Source: Atrina japonica
Lineage: Eukaryota > Mollusca > Bivalvia > Pterioida > Pinnidae
Assembly: GCA_030159075.1 (NCBI GenBank)
Contig: BROG01001179.1
Location: forward strand, 42,783 to 106,782
DNA: 64,000 nt
Direction: 5' to 3'
The position numbers were made by a program, and so were the translations under genes. The notes beneath the pieces were generated by a model. That model worked only from the letters and a program-made list of their open reading frames with translations, did no database searches and was not told where the DNA came from. Below, piece after piece: positions 11,010 through 24,000 of this stretch. Numbering within the stretch: position 1 is the stretch's first letter; each line of letters opens with the position of its first letter.

Positions 11010-13053
11010 TACGTAGCTAATTAAAAATCCATGTTGGCAAAATGTATAATTCACGGTTTTTCCGTTATTTTCACCCAAAAGATATAAGTTTATGTGGCTT
11101 ATTTCAGTATTTGATCAATCTTATTAAACATACATTTGTGTTTTATTCCATACTCCCGTTTAAAGTTTTGGTGGTACACCAACACTGCCTGTAATCACTT
11201 GAAAAGCGGTACGGCCATCAATGTTATCAGCTGGCTTGTCCCATATGAGGGGTGGAGCATGCAAGTTCCCAAAATGATAAAAGCTCTCAATCTATATGGG
11301 AAATCATTGTACGCGTGATCTGTGATCGTTCACCTGACACTAAAACATTAGATCTGTCCGTTTCCAATGACAGTGAAGAGTGATGTATTGGATTATTTTT
11401 GTTGCAAACAGAAATTTAGAAGTTTTAAACATAACATGTTTAAGCTTCCATATTTGTCATACTTGGTATATATAGGACCAAATCTACTCCGATCTGGAAT
11501 ATATAAGTTCGCTTTTTTATACGTACAATTGAAAATAGACACCAAAACATGTAATCTTTGCTATAGTCATTTACGGCATCTGAAAACTTAAAGATATAAT
11601 CGGCGTAATTGCAATGCATCTTTGTTAAATTCGTTTATGTTTCAGATAACTATAACCAAAGCCGATTTGGTAGTGCAATATATATGATAATGATTCAAGT
11701 GCAAAAGGAAACTAAAGTTGATTATAAGTCTTCAGCTATGTTCTACTACAAGATTTAATTTCGTATCATTCAGAATTGATGTACCATCAACTCATTTGTG
11801 TCAGCGCACAACCTTTGCAGTAACAAAGTCAAAGTACAATTTCGTTATTACGTTAATTGCTCATCCTTGTTATTGGAAATAGCAAAATATATGTGAACGT
11901 TATAAAAAAATCAATATAACGATTTAAAATTTTAAATCACATTTTGATATGTAATTTCTTTTTTCTTAGTTTTAAATTTCGGAAAAAATATCAATTAACC
12001 TACAATACAGTCCGAGAATACTTGTTTTGAAATGTTACTTTTCGATTCGTATTAAATTTTGCCAAACGTTCTGTATACGAAGTAAAAATTAAGAGTCTCT
12101 TTGGGTGATACTTCAAACGAAACGGAGGTCCTGTGTCACGGCGGCGAACATGGCACGTAAAAGAACTCTCAAGGCAGTTGTATCAGTTTATAGCATAAGT
12201 CAAAATGGGTGGTACTTGACCAATAGCTGATGGCGACTCCAAATTGTTGAAAAAGTCATGGCAACATGTAAAACTACAATAAGACTAACTATGTCCTATG
12301 TCGCTTATAATGTTTCATTCACAAGCGGAAAGTCGTTTCCGGTGTTAGATCATGAAAAAGACTAGTTTAAAAACAAAATTTGTCGCAATGCGCTCGGCGT
12401 TAGTATTTCTACAGAGCTATTTGAACCTAAAGGTTTTATTTAGACTTAACTATGCCATATCAGTATTTTGACGAGAAAGAAAAATAATTTGCACGGTTTT
12501 ACTTACAAACTATTGTTAAAGGGTTTAATTCTTTTTACCTGTGCTACACAGAGCCATAGGTTTTCAATGGGAGCCATTTTTCTACATTACATTGGGCGCA
12601 ACATTTTATGCATTGTATTCTCTGGAGTGAAAAGGGAAATATCAAATCTCGTGCCAAGAAACTGAAATTCCAATCCTCAGGAAACCTTTGGATTTGGCAA
12701 TCAGATACTCGGGGTATTTTATTTTCTTCCACCTTGGACAAGCTTATCTACTTTTTGTCAAGTCAGAATTTCCCTGTCTCTGTACAACTTCTTATACGTA
12801 TGGTGAAGAGACAGTAAAATAGTTGTTATTGAGACAAAAACGTGTGGTTGGCCTGAAATCAACTCAGTTTGCTGGGGTTAGCCACTACCACTGCAACGGC
12901 AATGTTGAGAAAGAGAGAGAGCGCCCGCGCGCGCGTGCGTGTTAACTATTTTCATGCATTTACTATAGACCTGTGTCGTAGTTATCAAAACCGTTAAGTA
13001 TAAAATATACGATCAGGTTCCGTCGTAGTCGTGCACTGCCAAACAGTTACAAT
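11010..13053. other. 2 kb intergenic DNA, nothing recognised
   Basis: AT-rich. Overlapping 60-80 codon frames on both strands near 12470-12820 show no domain and are judged random. Contains one GC-repeat microsatellite. Confidence 0.5.
12921..12941. repeat. Short GC-alternating microsatellite
   Basis: Alternating CG dinucleotides preceded by a short GA run. It resembles the tract at 2166-2190. Confidence 0.8.
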
Positions 13054-14158
13054 ATAAAAATTTCAGATACCAAAGTATAAATCAATAGAATGTCCAGGAC
13101 ACAGATACAAATCCGGTTAAAATGGACAAACACGGACCTCTGGAAACCAAGAGGTGGGATCAGGTGCCATGGAGGAGTAAGCATCCCCTGTCGACCGCTC
13201 ACACCCGCCGTGAGTCCACAGTCACGTCCAACGAAACAAGTGAGGAGTGTATCCTCGTCACATTTGGTACAGACGTCTCAACAACCGCCAACGAAAAGGC
13301 AACTCAACATTTCACTTAGTGAAACAGAGTAGTCGCAAACAAGACTATTATACCGACCGTGAAATTTGCGGAATGTTGACATTAAACGCGGTTTTCGATA
13401 TCCCTGTGTCAATAATTTGTCAGTGAGTAGTTTACCTCTGTATATGAATTCTTCATATGTTGTGCACGCCCTGGCATATCGGATCATTTGTGAAATATAA
13501 ACTCCATATGCGGGTGACTGAGGGATATTACTACTTAAATGTGGAAAATTTACGATGGGAAAGCCGAAATCGTCGCGTTTATCGTATAGCTTAGTTGCTA
13601 ATTTCCCGTCTGTGTTTATTTTAAGTAAAAATGTCTAAGTTTGAAGCGTGTGTGCTTGATTCTGTCGTATCTTTAATGTCTACTTCGCTGGGATATATCG
13701 CATTGACATATGTATGAAAAATTGTCATTATTAATTGACAAAACGTCGTCGATATATCTAAATGTCAAATTAAAGGACACCGCTAACTTTTTCTTCTTTT
13801 GATTCAGCAGTTTCTGAATGAAGTCTGCTTCGTATGAATAAAGGAACAGGTCGGCCAATAAAGGAGCACAATTGGATTCCATAGGAATGCCGATAGTTTG
13901 TTGAAAGACCACGTCTTCGAACATTACAAATATATTGTCTATTAGAAATTCTAGCATGTTTTTTATATCAACTTCAGTATATTTATGTGTAGAATCAGAG
14001 TGGTGTCTGACGAAATAAGTATCCTGATAGCCAATCACTAGATATTTAAATTTTCGGGTACCACCTTTAGTGAAAAAACAGTTGTCTATGATGCTGAAAA
14101 GTCTTTCTTTTAATTTTTTATTTGGAATAGTAGTGTAAAGAGTAGAGAAGTCATAAGT
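13054..14158 (-). pseudogene. Penelope-like RT copy, 5'-truncated and frameshifted
   Basis: Minus-strand copy starting just before motif A and ending with the 3' module. Motif B reads GIPMESNCAP, so the conserved glycine of PMG is replaced by glutamate, and motif C (RYIDDVLSINN) is intact. Compared with 52999-54720 it has extra A bases in A runs near 13630 and 13715, which split the frame into 13673-14038 and 13278-13487. Both may be real or sequencing indels. The C-terminus (KFHGRYNSLVCDYSVSLSEM) matches other copies. Similarity ends abruptly at about 14158. A solo 3' module in the same orientation lies only about 80 bp upstream, giving a module-body-module order. Confidence 0.85.
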
Positions 14159-14240
14159 ATTGATACTTGTATCCCAAGAAAAATAATAAAATCAAACGGT
14201 GATCGCTGGATTGTTTGCATGTGCATTAAATATATGGTAT

Positions 14241-14548
14241 ATAAAAATCTCAGATACCAAAGTATAAATCAATAGAATGTCCAGGACATAGATACAAATC
14301 CGGTAAAAATGGACAAACACGGACCTCTGGAAACCAAGAGGTGGGATCAGGTGCCATGGAGGAGTAAGCATCCCCTGTCGACCGGTCACACCCGCCGTGA
14401 GTCCACAGTCAAGTCCAATGAAACACGTGAGGAGTGTATCCTCGTCACAATTGGTACAGACGTCTCAACAACCGCCAACGAGAAGGCAACTCAACATTTC
14501 ACTTAGTGAAACAGAGTAGTCGCAAACAAGCATATTATACCGACCATA
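14241..14548 (-). mobile_element. Solo 3' module of the Penelope-like family
   Basis: About 308 bp, near-identical to the modules at 8742 and 13054. Its 5' limit just after ATTATACCGACCATA falls within a few bases of the limit of the 8742-9057 copy. An intact 65-codon frame lies on the plus strand (14309-14506). A degraded second reading of this module appears at about 48450-48803 (see the entry there). It sits upstream of the 13054-14158 copy in the same orientation, as a pseudo-LTR would in this class. Confidence 0.85.
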
Positions 14549-15045
14549 TTTGATCAACATGTTTATAACTGGTCCGATTCTATTGTAACATGCACATATG
14601 TAGTTTAGAACACGCTGAGTAAAATGACGTTTTGGGAGGCATTATTATTTGTAGTTACAAATACATCTGATATTTTGCTAGTATTTAATAAATACTGAAT
14701 TTTTTAGGGGACGTAACTGGATACACATAATATATATACATGTATGAGGGTCAAATTTCAAAGACGACCTGTCTCTTCATTAGATTAAAATAACATGAAA
14801 AAAATGTACACATACACACTCAGGCAAATACCTATTCACACAGACAACCGGAGAGTTAAAGAAATGCTACATATTACAAGTATAGTGTGATAAAGTAATA
14901 AATAAATGAAAATTGAAATCAAACAAAAGGATAACTTAAAAAACTCAAACTACCAACGAAATGTGAATCGAACTAGATCTAAGTGAAAATAACAAGAAAC
15001 TGCAAAATTACAAAATAAATTTAATACAAACACGAAAGTCAATCT

Positions 15046-15046
<1 letters not shown>
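14549..15046 (+). repeat. Left copy of duplicated flank
   Basis: Non-coding sequence running into a CA microsatellite. The same sequence, same orientation, recurs at 48804-49326 with many small indels. Shared landmarks include GGGACGTAACTGGATACAC, ATATATATACATGT, TCATTAGATTAAAATAACAT and AAAGTCAATCTGACAC. This copy appears to be the clean version because it continues smoothly from the left arm. Confidence 0.9.

Positions 15047-15088
<42 letters not shown>
15047..15088. repeat. (AC)21 microsatellite at the block boundary
   Basis: A perfect dinucleotide run of 42 bases. The pyrimidine-rich block begins at the next base. A run of nearly equal length (41 bases) follows the second flank copy. Confidence 0.95.
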
Positions 15089-15090
<2 letters not shown>

Positions 15091-18000
15091 CTTTTCGTCT
15101 TCTTCTTTTGTCTCTCCTTCCTATTCCGTCGTCTTGGTCTACGTCGCGTTTGTTCCCGTCCGTCTTTCGATGGAGGCCCGGGGCCCGCCTCTTGTCTCGC
15201 TCTCTTTTGTTGTTCTTGGTGCTCTTGGTCTACAAACTCCCGCTCTACTTCGTTGGTGTTTTGTCCTTCCTTTTTTCTCCTTTCTATTCTTTACCGTTCG
15301 TGTGCTCGCTCTGCTCTCTCGTTGCGGTTTTTTTCTGCTATGCCTGCCTACTCCTTTTTAACTTCCTCTTTCCCCCGTCTTTTTAACTCGCTTATTGTGC
15401 CCGCTTGCTCGCCTACTTTTTCTCTCCCTACTGTTCGTGCTCTCCGATCTTTTTTGCCGTCTCTGCTGTCTCTCTGCGGCCCCGTGCGGTGTGCTGTGGT
15501 GCCTCCTTCCGGTTTCCTCCTTTGTCTTTCTGCCTCTTTTCCTCGACCGAGGCCGTGGCTGCGCGCTCCTCTTCGTCTTGCTCGTCCTCTGTTCCGTGTC
15601 GTTGGTTGTCTTCCTTCTCGTTTGTTTTCCGCGCCTCCGCGTGTTTTTGCTTTTCCTCTGTTGCTTGTACGTTTTCTGTCTTTCCCTGCTTCCGTCGTCT
15701 TTCTTACTCCTTAACGCTGTTGCGTCTCTGTCCGCGTGTTCGTTTCTTCCCTTGTACTTTTTCTTCTCCAACTCCGTTTGTCTGTTCGCTTCTTCTTTTT
15801 TGCTCTTCTGTTTCGTGTCCTTCTTGGTTCTCTTTCTCTCGTGCACCTTTTTCTTTCAGTTCTACTTTCGTGCACTCCCTGTCTGTGTGGTGCTCTTTTG
15901 TTTCACCTTTCGTCGGCTTGTCCGCTGTGTCTACATTTTCTTTTCTCTGTTGGCTGTTTTTTACGTCTGTGCGCGTGGCCTCCTGCGTTCTGTCGCTCTC
16001 TGTTCTCCATGTTGTCTCTGTTGGGTCTTGTTGTACTCGCTGTCGTCTGCCGGTCTCCTCCCCTTCCTCTCATTTTCTCTTGTTGGTCGTTTTTGTCTGT
16101 TTCTTGCTCTGTTGTTCTTCCTGGCGTCGCTCTCCTTCCTTCCGCTCCGTTCCCTCGTCTGTCTTATCCATTACTGTTTCACCATCCCTTTTTTCTTCCT
16201 TCTTCTCGCTCTTGCGCTCTCGAACGCTTCTACTCGTGTTTCGCGTGGTCTCTGGTTTCGGGCGCTCGCTGCCGCCGCCGGGTTTAACCGATGCATCGCG
16301 CTTGTCGTCGTGTCCCTCTTTTGTCCGTCCCTACTTCTTCTGTGGCTTTTCACCCGTTACTTCTCTTCCTCACAGTGCTTCTTTCTTCGCTCTCGCCTCT
16401 TTTTCCTCTGTGCTGTCTCTTGGTTACTTCTTCTTTTGCTCCTCACTTCGTTGTGCCCCCTCCTTGCTCGTTTTCTCTTTTTCGCCTCTCATTCTTCTCT
16501 TCTCTTTTACTAAACCTCAACTCTTTCTCTTGTCCTTTCCTGTGCGTGGTGTCGTCGTTGTCCTTTTCTTAACTCTTTGCTCTTCCTCTTCTTCTAACTC
16601 TTACTACTTTGTCCTTCTCTTTTGAGTCTGCTCTTTTCTTTAACTCCTGATCTTCGTTTCCTCCCTTCCTCTCTTTCCCTGACGACTTTTTTCTTTAACT
16701 CCCATTTTCTTGTTTCCTTGTGGGCTTCTTCTTTTCTGTGTTCCCTACTCTCTTGCCTCTCGGTGCGACGTTTCTTCTCTCGCTGCGGGCTACTTCGTGT
16801 TTTTTCCTCGGACTCTCCTGGGCCCCTCTCGCCTCTTTACTTCTGGTTTACCGTTTTAGCCCTTGGTCTCGTCTTTCTCATCCTTCCTCCTAGATCTCCT
16901 GCTCTGTCAACATACGGCTCGCGCTCTTGGTGTTGTTCCCTCTCTTCTCTTCTGTAACTTCTCCTTTGCTCTTTCTCTGTTTCTTTTCTCGTCTTTCTAT
17001 TAACTTTCAACCTTTTGTGGTTTCCCCCCTACCTACTGTTGCGGGCTTGTGCTTTCTTGTTCTCCGTGGCTCGTCCGTCTTCTCCTCTTTTTGTTACTCG
17101 AGTCTCACTCTGTTTTACTTGTCTTCCCTCGTCCCTGTTTCTTATTTTTGTCCAGACTTCCTCTGCTCCTTTACTTTGTTTGGCCTGCTTCTCTCCTTCC
17201 TCTTTGAACTGCGTTTCTCTGTCTCCGCGCTTCATTTTTTCTTCGTTCGTTTTCCTTTTGTCCTTTTTTCTCTCTCTCCTTACTTTATTTTTCTTTCATT
17301 TCCGGCTCGCTTGTCTTTTCCTTTCTTTATTCCGTCCCGCTTTTCTGCTCTGTTCTTTCCCCCATTGTTGAGTTCGCTCTGCTGCTTCGGCCCGTCTTCG
17401 TCTCTTCCTGTTCGATTTTTGGTCGTTATTCTCTTTGGCTTCTGCGTGCCTCCGGGTTTTGTTCTGCCTCCGTTGTCTTTCTTTCGCCTCGTCGCCTCCT
17501 CCCCTCTTTTCTTCTCGCTCCTGTTCCCCTTGTTCTCTCTCGTGTCCTCTCCTTCTACTTTTCTCATTTCGTGTCCTTCCTCTCCACGCAGTCTGGCTGC
17601 GTACTACCTTCATACTTTGTTGTTCTCATCTTTCTTGCTCTGCGCCTGTTGACTTGCCCCTGCGTCTCTGTGATTCCTGTCTTTTTTCTTGTGTGTTTTG
17701 TTTGCTCCTCTGTCACGCCCTCCCCCACCCCCCCTGTTTGCTCTCTTTTCCCTCCCGGTTCTTCTCTTCGTGCTTTCTTCCTTGCGTCTTTCTTTCTTTG
17801 GCGTTGTCTTCCGGTCATATCGTCCCTGTTCCAACTCTCGCTGTTGCGCGTTCGTGTGAGCGTCTCGTTCTTCGTTTTTGCGAATCTTCTTCTTCCGTAT
17901 TGCTCTTCTTTTTCGGTTCTCTTCAACTGCGTCTTCCTCTTTATTCGGTTCCACGACGCGTGATCGCTCGTTTTAGTGACCCTCTATTCTCATTCCCCCT

Positions 18001-21000
18001 CTCTTCTCTTTCTACGTTCGTTTCTCCGCTCTTAACTCTTTTTTGCTTCGTTCGTGTTCGCTCTTCTGATTGTGTCCTTGGTTCTGTTCTTCGTTTGCCG
18101 CTCTTCTCCTTTTCCTTTCTAACTTTTCCTCTTTTCTTTCTCCTGTCTCAGACCTCCGACTTGCTACGTTACTACGTTACTCGTACGTCCTGTTACCTGT
18201 AGTTAGTGTGTTTTCCTACTTTCGGTCCTTGTTTTCGCTCTCTGCTCTTCTTCTTTCCTTTTTTTGTTCCTCTCGTCTGCGGTATTGGCTCTCTTTGTGT
18301 CGATCCGAACTGTTTAAACGTCCTCCTCCGGTTACTCTCTGGTCCTCCTTCTTTTTCTAACCTTTCTCCTTTCTTCCTTGTTCCCGCGTGTAACTTGATC
18401 TCTTGTCCTGTTCTCTTTCTTTTGTCTTGCTTTCGGTCGGCTTCCTGTCTGCGTGCCTTACGTCCGTTGCTTTGCTTGTTTCTTCGGTCACCCTTCACCT
18501 TGTTCTGCGCTGTGCTTCCGTTCTTGCTTTCTTCACTCTTTCTTGCCGTCTCTTCTGGGCCTCGTCTCTGTTGTCTTTTCCTTTGTTTTCTTCTTCTTCT
18601 TGCTCCCCTCCTTTTTCTTTTCGCTCTCACGACGCTTTCTTCTGTCTTCTGCTCTCCTTCTCCGTTGCTACTCCTCCACCGCTGTCTCGGTCGACTCTTT
18701 TCCTTATTGTCCCTTCCTGTTTCTCTTTCCTCTTTCCGCATCTCTTTTTTCTTAGCTCCTCTACCTTCTTAACTCTCTCCTCTTTCGAACGCGCTTCCTG
18801 GTGTCGCTCTCTTTTGTCCGCCCTTGTGTCTCTTGTGGTTGTCGACTTCTTCTTCTTTCCTTCTGTGCCCGTTCTGCTGTTCTACTCCCCGTCTTTCTGT
18901 CCCGTGGGTGTGCCTTCTTTTTCTTTAACGTTTTGCGCGACCGCCTGGCGCTTGTCGTACTTCTGTTATGTTTCTCTGCTTGTTTTGGTCCTATAACTTT
19001 TTTTGTTTGGGTTTTCTTTCTCACGTCTTTACTGCGTCTTCCCGTTGTGTCGCTCTTGGCTCTTCTGTGCCGTCCCGTGCTCACGCCCTCTGCTTCGCTC
19101 TTTTTGCAGCTTGCTCGCCGTCACTTCTGTGGCTTTCTTCCCTATCTTGTCTGCGTTTCTGTCTCCTTAATTGCCTTCTTCCCGCGGTTTTTTCGTGTTG
19201 TTTCGTTCGGTTCCGCTGCCTTTCCCGGTTATCTTTTTCCGTGCGCGGTTCTCTGTCCTTCCTGTCTCGGGTCTCTCTTTTCTTTACTCTGTCTGTCCTC
19301 CCGCTGGAGCTACTCTTTCTTTCTCGTGTTTTCCGTGGCCGCGGCGTTACTTCGTGCTTTTCCTGCCTTTCATTTGTCGCGTCTGCGAACCATTCTCTTC
19401 CGTTTCTTGGTTGTTGTCTCTTTCCTTGCTCGTTCTCGTCTGTTTCTTTTTTTCTTGTTTTTCTTGCTCTCTGATGCTCCCTTCTCCGTGTGGTGGTTCT
19501 TTTTTCTTCGTCTCTTCTTCTGTCCGCCTGTGTGCCGGGTCTTTCTCCTTTCCTTTTTCTGTTTCTGTCTTTTTCTTAATCTTTGTCCTTCTGCTCCACT
19601 TGCTCCCTCTACTTGTGGTTGCTTTTTCGTGACTCCACCTTTCGTTGTTTCGTCTGGTGGACTCTACTCGTTCTGTCCGTCTTTGTCCACCCTTCTTTGT
19701 CTCTTTGCCGCCTGTTCGTTGGATCTTTCACTGTTTCCTTTCCCCTCTTCTTTTTCCTTCTGCTCTGACTTCTCTTTCCTCGTCTTTCGTTTCCTGTCTT
19801 CTTTGCTTTGCTTGTGGTCTCCTCGTCTTTCCTCGTGCCGCATCTCCGTTACTCTCTTTCCTCTTGTCCCCTTTAGCCTCGTCGCGTCTCTCGCTCGGCG
19901 CCCCCTGTCCTCTCTCTGTGTCCTTCCTTTACCGCCTCTCTTCTGCGTGCTCGCTTCTTTGTTTCTGCCTCTCTTTTTTCTATTTCCTTTGGTCTCCGTC
20001 TTCTTCTTTCTCTCTAACTTCCTCGTCTTGTTCTTTCCGGGTGCTTGTGTTGTCGTTCTGGTGACCTACGCCTTGCGCGCCGGCGCCTTCTTGGTTACTT
20101 CCTCGCTCCTGGTGTCTTCTTTCTTTCGGGGTCTTTACTTCCCTCTAACCTTTTTCTTCTGCTTTTCACACCCCCCCCCCCTTCGTTGGCTCGCTTGGTC
20201 TCTTCGTGCTTGCGCTGTCTTCGAACTCGTGTCTTTGTGTTTCCCACCCTGTCTCCGTCTCTTTCTTTTTTTGTCTCTCCTGTCTGTGTTTTTTTGCTTT
20301 GCTCCCGCTGCCCTCTCTTCTTTTCCCTTACCTCTCTCTGCTTACTTTTCCCTTATCTTTACCCTGATTTTTTCATCGCCTCTGTTTTCTTGTGCCTCTC
20401 GCCCGGCGGTCCCCCCCCCCCCCCCCCTGTCTTCCGCGCTTCAACGCGGCGTTTCGCCTTGTGCGCTCTTCCGTTTCTGGTTTTCTCTTCTCCTCCTAGC
20501 TTCTACTTCGTTCCTTTCTGCTGCCTGTCTGATCTTTTTTTTGCCTTTTCGTCCCCCCACTCTTCTTTCGTTCAATATTTTCTGTGTCGTTTTTCTTTCT
20601 TCTCCTACTCCTCTTTTTCTGTTACGTTGCCTCGTTTTTACTTTCTGTCTTTTTCTGCTCGCTTCTCTTCGCGTTCTTCCGCCCTTCTTGCGCTGTTTTT
20701 TCTTCCTACACCTTTCGTGCCTTTTCCGTTTCCTTTTGTCCGTTTCTTCTTTACGTCCTTCCCGCCCGTTTGGTCTTCTGTCTTTTGTCCGTGCCCTATC
20801 TTTTCCTTCTGCTTTTGCTGCTGTGGCTCTAACTACTCTACTTCTCCTACGTCTTGGTCGTTCGCTTCTTTCCTCAGCTTGTTGGCGGGTCTGTTGTCGT
20901 TTCGCGTTGTGCCTTCCCCTGTGCTCTGTCCGTCCCTTGCGATCTTCTTGCTTTCTGCTTTTTTCTTTGTTTTTTGCTGCTTCGCCTTACTCCGCCGTGG

Positions 21001-24000
21001 TCCTCTTACGCGGTGGTCCGTTCATTTGCCGTTCTCCCTTTCTGTGTTTTCTCGTGCTTTCAACTTTTACTGTCTTTAAAACGTCCTTGTAACCTCGTAC
21101 TTTCCTCGGTCCGTGCTGCGTCGTCGGCTGCCCCTCAACTTGCTACCTGCCCCACCCCCCCACCCCACCCTGTTTTTGCCCGTTACTTTTCTGCTTCTGC
21201 CCCTTCTTCCTTTTCTCTCTTGCGCCTGGCTGATCCGCGTTCGCGGCCGGCTTTGTTCTTGATGGTCCGTGCCGCGTCTGTCTCCACGTTGTCCCTCGCT
21301 TCCGTCGCTCTCTTTTCTTTTTGCCTGGCCATGCGTCCGTCCCGTTCGGCCCTTCTTTGTCTCCGTCTACTCAGTTCTGCATTTCTCTGTTCTGTCCCCC
21401 CTTCCTGTTTCCTTCCGTCGCGCTTCTCTTCTGACTTGGATGCGCTGTCGTGCTTCGCCCGTCTGTCCCTTCGGTCGTTCGTCTTGACGTTTACTCTTTC
21501 TCTGCTGTAACCCGTTTCTCTGGTTCCCCTTGCGCCTTTCTTTTTCCCCTTGGTCTCTCGTGCCTCTTTGCTCGTTCCTCCCTTCCTCTGCTTCGTACGT
21601 GCTACGTCAACTCCTCTCCCATCTTTTGTTCTCTCTTCCTCCTCCTCCTGGGGTGTGTGCCGTGTTTTTCTCTGTGCTCGTCTCCCCGTGGGGTGTTCCC
21701 TGCTCTGCTTTCTTCTCTTGCCTCTCCTCTTTGTCCTTTTCACATCAGTCCCTTCTCTTAACTTGGTTTCGTTTGCCGCTCCCTCTCTCTCCCTTAACCT
21801 CTCTGTCTCTGTTCTCTTTTTTTGTTCTTCTTGACTTTTATGGCCCCCTCTTTTCTGTTCTCGCATTCCTCCGTATTGCTGTTCTCTGGCGTGTTTTTCT
21901 TATACCTTCTTGCTTCTGCTCTCTCCTTCGTCTTCTTTTTTTCTCTCGCGTGCACTGCCTGTCCTCTTCTTTCAACTTTTTCGTTTCCTTTTTCTTACCT
22001 TTTGCTCTCTTTTACTTTCGGTTTCCTTTCTACTCTGTCGTCTTTCGCGCCTTCTTTGTCTTTGTTATACTTTTCCCATCCTCTGCGTCTTGCCCTACTT
22101 CTTCTACTCGGCTCCTGTGCTTTCTCTTTCCTCTTCTGTTTTTCTTTACCTGTCTCTGTGGTTTCCCTGTTGGTCCGGCTTCTTGTTGGTCTTGTGACTT
22201 TCGCCTTTTGTGTTCTTTCTCGTGTCACTTGTCTCGCTGGTCGTACTTTGCTTTTTCTTGTTAACTTTACGCTCCCTTGTCCTGCGCTTGGGCTGTTTTT
22301 CCGTTTACTTTCTGTATTCTGTTTCCGTTCTACTCTTTTTTGTTTAACTTTATTCATTTTCGTCGACCTTTCCACTTTCTTTTTTCTTTTTGACCGTTCC
22401 CTACGGTTCTGCTTGTGTGCCGGCTCTTATTGTTTTGTCTTCTGTTCCTTTTCTTCCGCTTTGCTCTTTCGAACCTCCCCTTCGTCTTTGTCTGGCTTTC
22501 CTCTTCTTCTTGTGTCGTCCTTTTGTTTCGTGTACTTCTTGTCGTGCTTCTGTTCGTCTCTGTCTGTTCCTTTGGTCTTTTTCTTTTGTTTTTCCCGTTT
22601 CGACCTCTTACTTCCGTGGTCTTTCTTGCTTCACTTACTTGCATGTGCTTCTCCTGTGTGTCTGTCGTTTGAACTTCGACCTGTTGCGGTTTCTCACAGC
22701 TTCGCGGCTGTTCACTCTACCCCCCTTTTTCGCGTGTTTCTTTTGTTTCTTTGAACTCTTGCTCTCCCTTCGAACTGCCGTCCGTTCGCTTCGTTCCTGA
22801 TCGCCTTGTTTCCGTTCTGCTCCCGTCTCTTCTGCTCCACTTCCTTGTTTCTTCTCTGTGTTTCTTCGCCCTTGAACGTTTCGTCCTTTCTTGCGTTTTA
22901 TCTGTCTCCTTCGTGTGCTTCCGACTCCTGCTCCTACCTGGTTCTCCTTGCCTTGTTACCTTCTCTTGTTGTTTCTGTTGCGCGTCGTGCTGTTCCTTTT
23001 TTGTTCTCTTTCTTTTTCTCTGGCCCGACCTTTTCCTTGTCTCACTGCTTTCAACTTTGCTCTGTACTCTTTCTTCCTCTTCCGTGTTGTCTTCTTTCCT
23101 CCCTGCTTGCCCTTTTTGGTTCTGTTCTCACTACTGTTCTTGTGTCCCCTTTCTTCTACCTTTTTGGTGGTACCTTGCTGGTCGTCTATCCGTGTGTCCA
23201 CTTCTCTGGCTTGTCTTCTTTCCTCCCTCTCTCGCCTTCCTCCTTCTTCTTCTCTCTCTTCCTGTCTTTCTGTGTCTCATTGTTATGCTTTAAACTCCTC
23301 TCTTCTCTCTCTCTTTATTTCGCTCTTCGGTGCATCTTCTTGTGGCCTTCTTCCGTGTTCTCTTTTGTCCCGTTCTTCGCTTCTGTTCCTAACAGCTCTC
23401 ATTCGTTGTCGTTAACCGGTCCTTTACCCACTCTACTCCTAGGTCCGTTTTTGTGTTTCTTTTCTCTCCCTCGTTCCTCTTGTCTTCTGCCGGCCCTTCT
23501 TCGCGTCCCGATTGTTTTCCCTCTTGGGTCTGGCTGCCCCCTGCCGCGTACTTTTGCTCCTGCTTGCTGCGTGAGTTCCTTCTTTTCTACTTTCCTCTTT
23601 ACTTGTCTCCGAACCGTTCTCTTTCGTCCCGCATCGTCTTTCCTGTCTACTCTGTCTGTCGTCTCCTACTGCTCCTTCTTTCCAAACTTTGTGTTTCTGC
23701 TGTACCTCCGCGTTGTTTTTCTTTCTTACCTACTGCATTTCCCCGTTTTCTGCTGTCCCAGTCCTTTTGGTCCTCCCTCTCTCTTCCGAGCTTTCGTTAC
23801 GTTTACTCTCTTCCTGCCTAACCTCTCGCCCTTCCTTGTGTGCTTCTCCTCGTTTGCTGTTTGCTTCCATCTCTTCACTCTTCCTCGGCGTGACCGTTCT
23901 CAGTCCTGTTTTGTTGTCTTGGTCCCGTCTTCCTTTTTCTTTGACGTTGTCATGCATTCCGCTCTATCTGCCTTACCTTAAACCTTTCCTGTCTGTCCTT

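Noticed and set aside
15358..15846. Arg/Lys/Glu-rich minus-strand frames across the block
   Set aside because: Complement of pyrimidine triplets encodes Arg, Lys, Glu and Gly. There is no start context, domain or consistent frame.
18801..21092. 763-codon plus-strand open frame
   Set aside because: It lies in the pyrimidine-rich block, overlaps other long frames, is mostly Leu/Ser/Phe/Val/Cys without domains, and is expected where purines (and so stops) are scarce.
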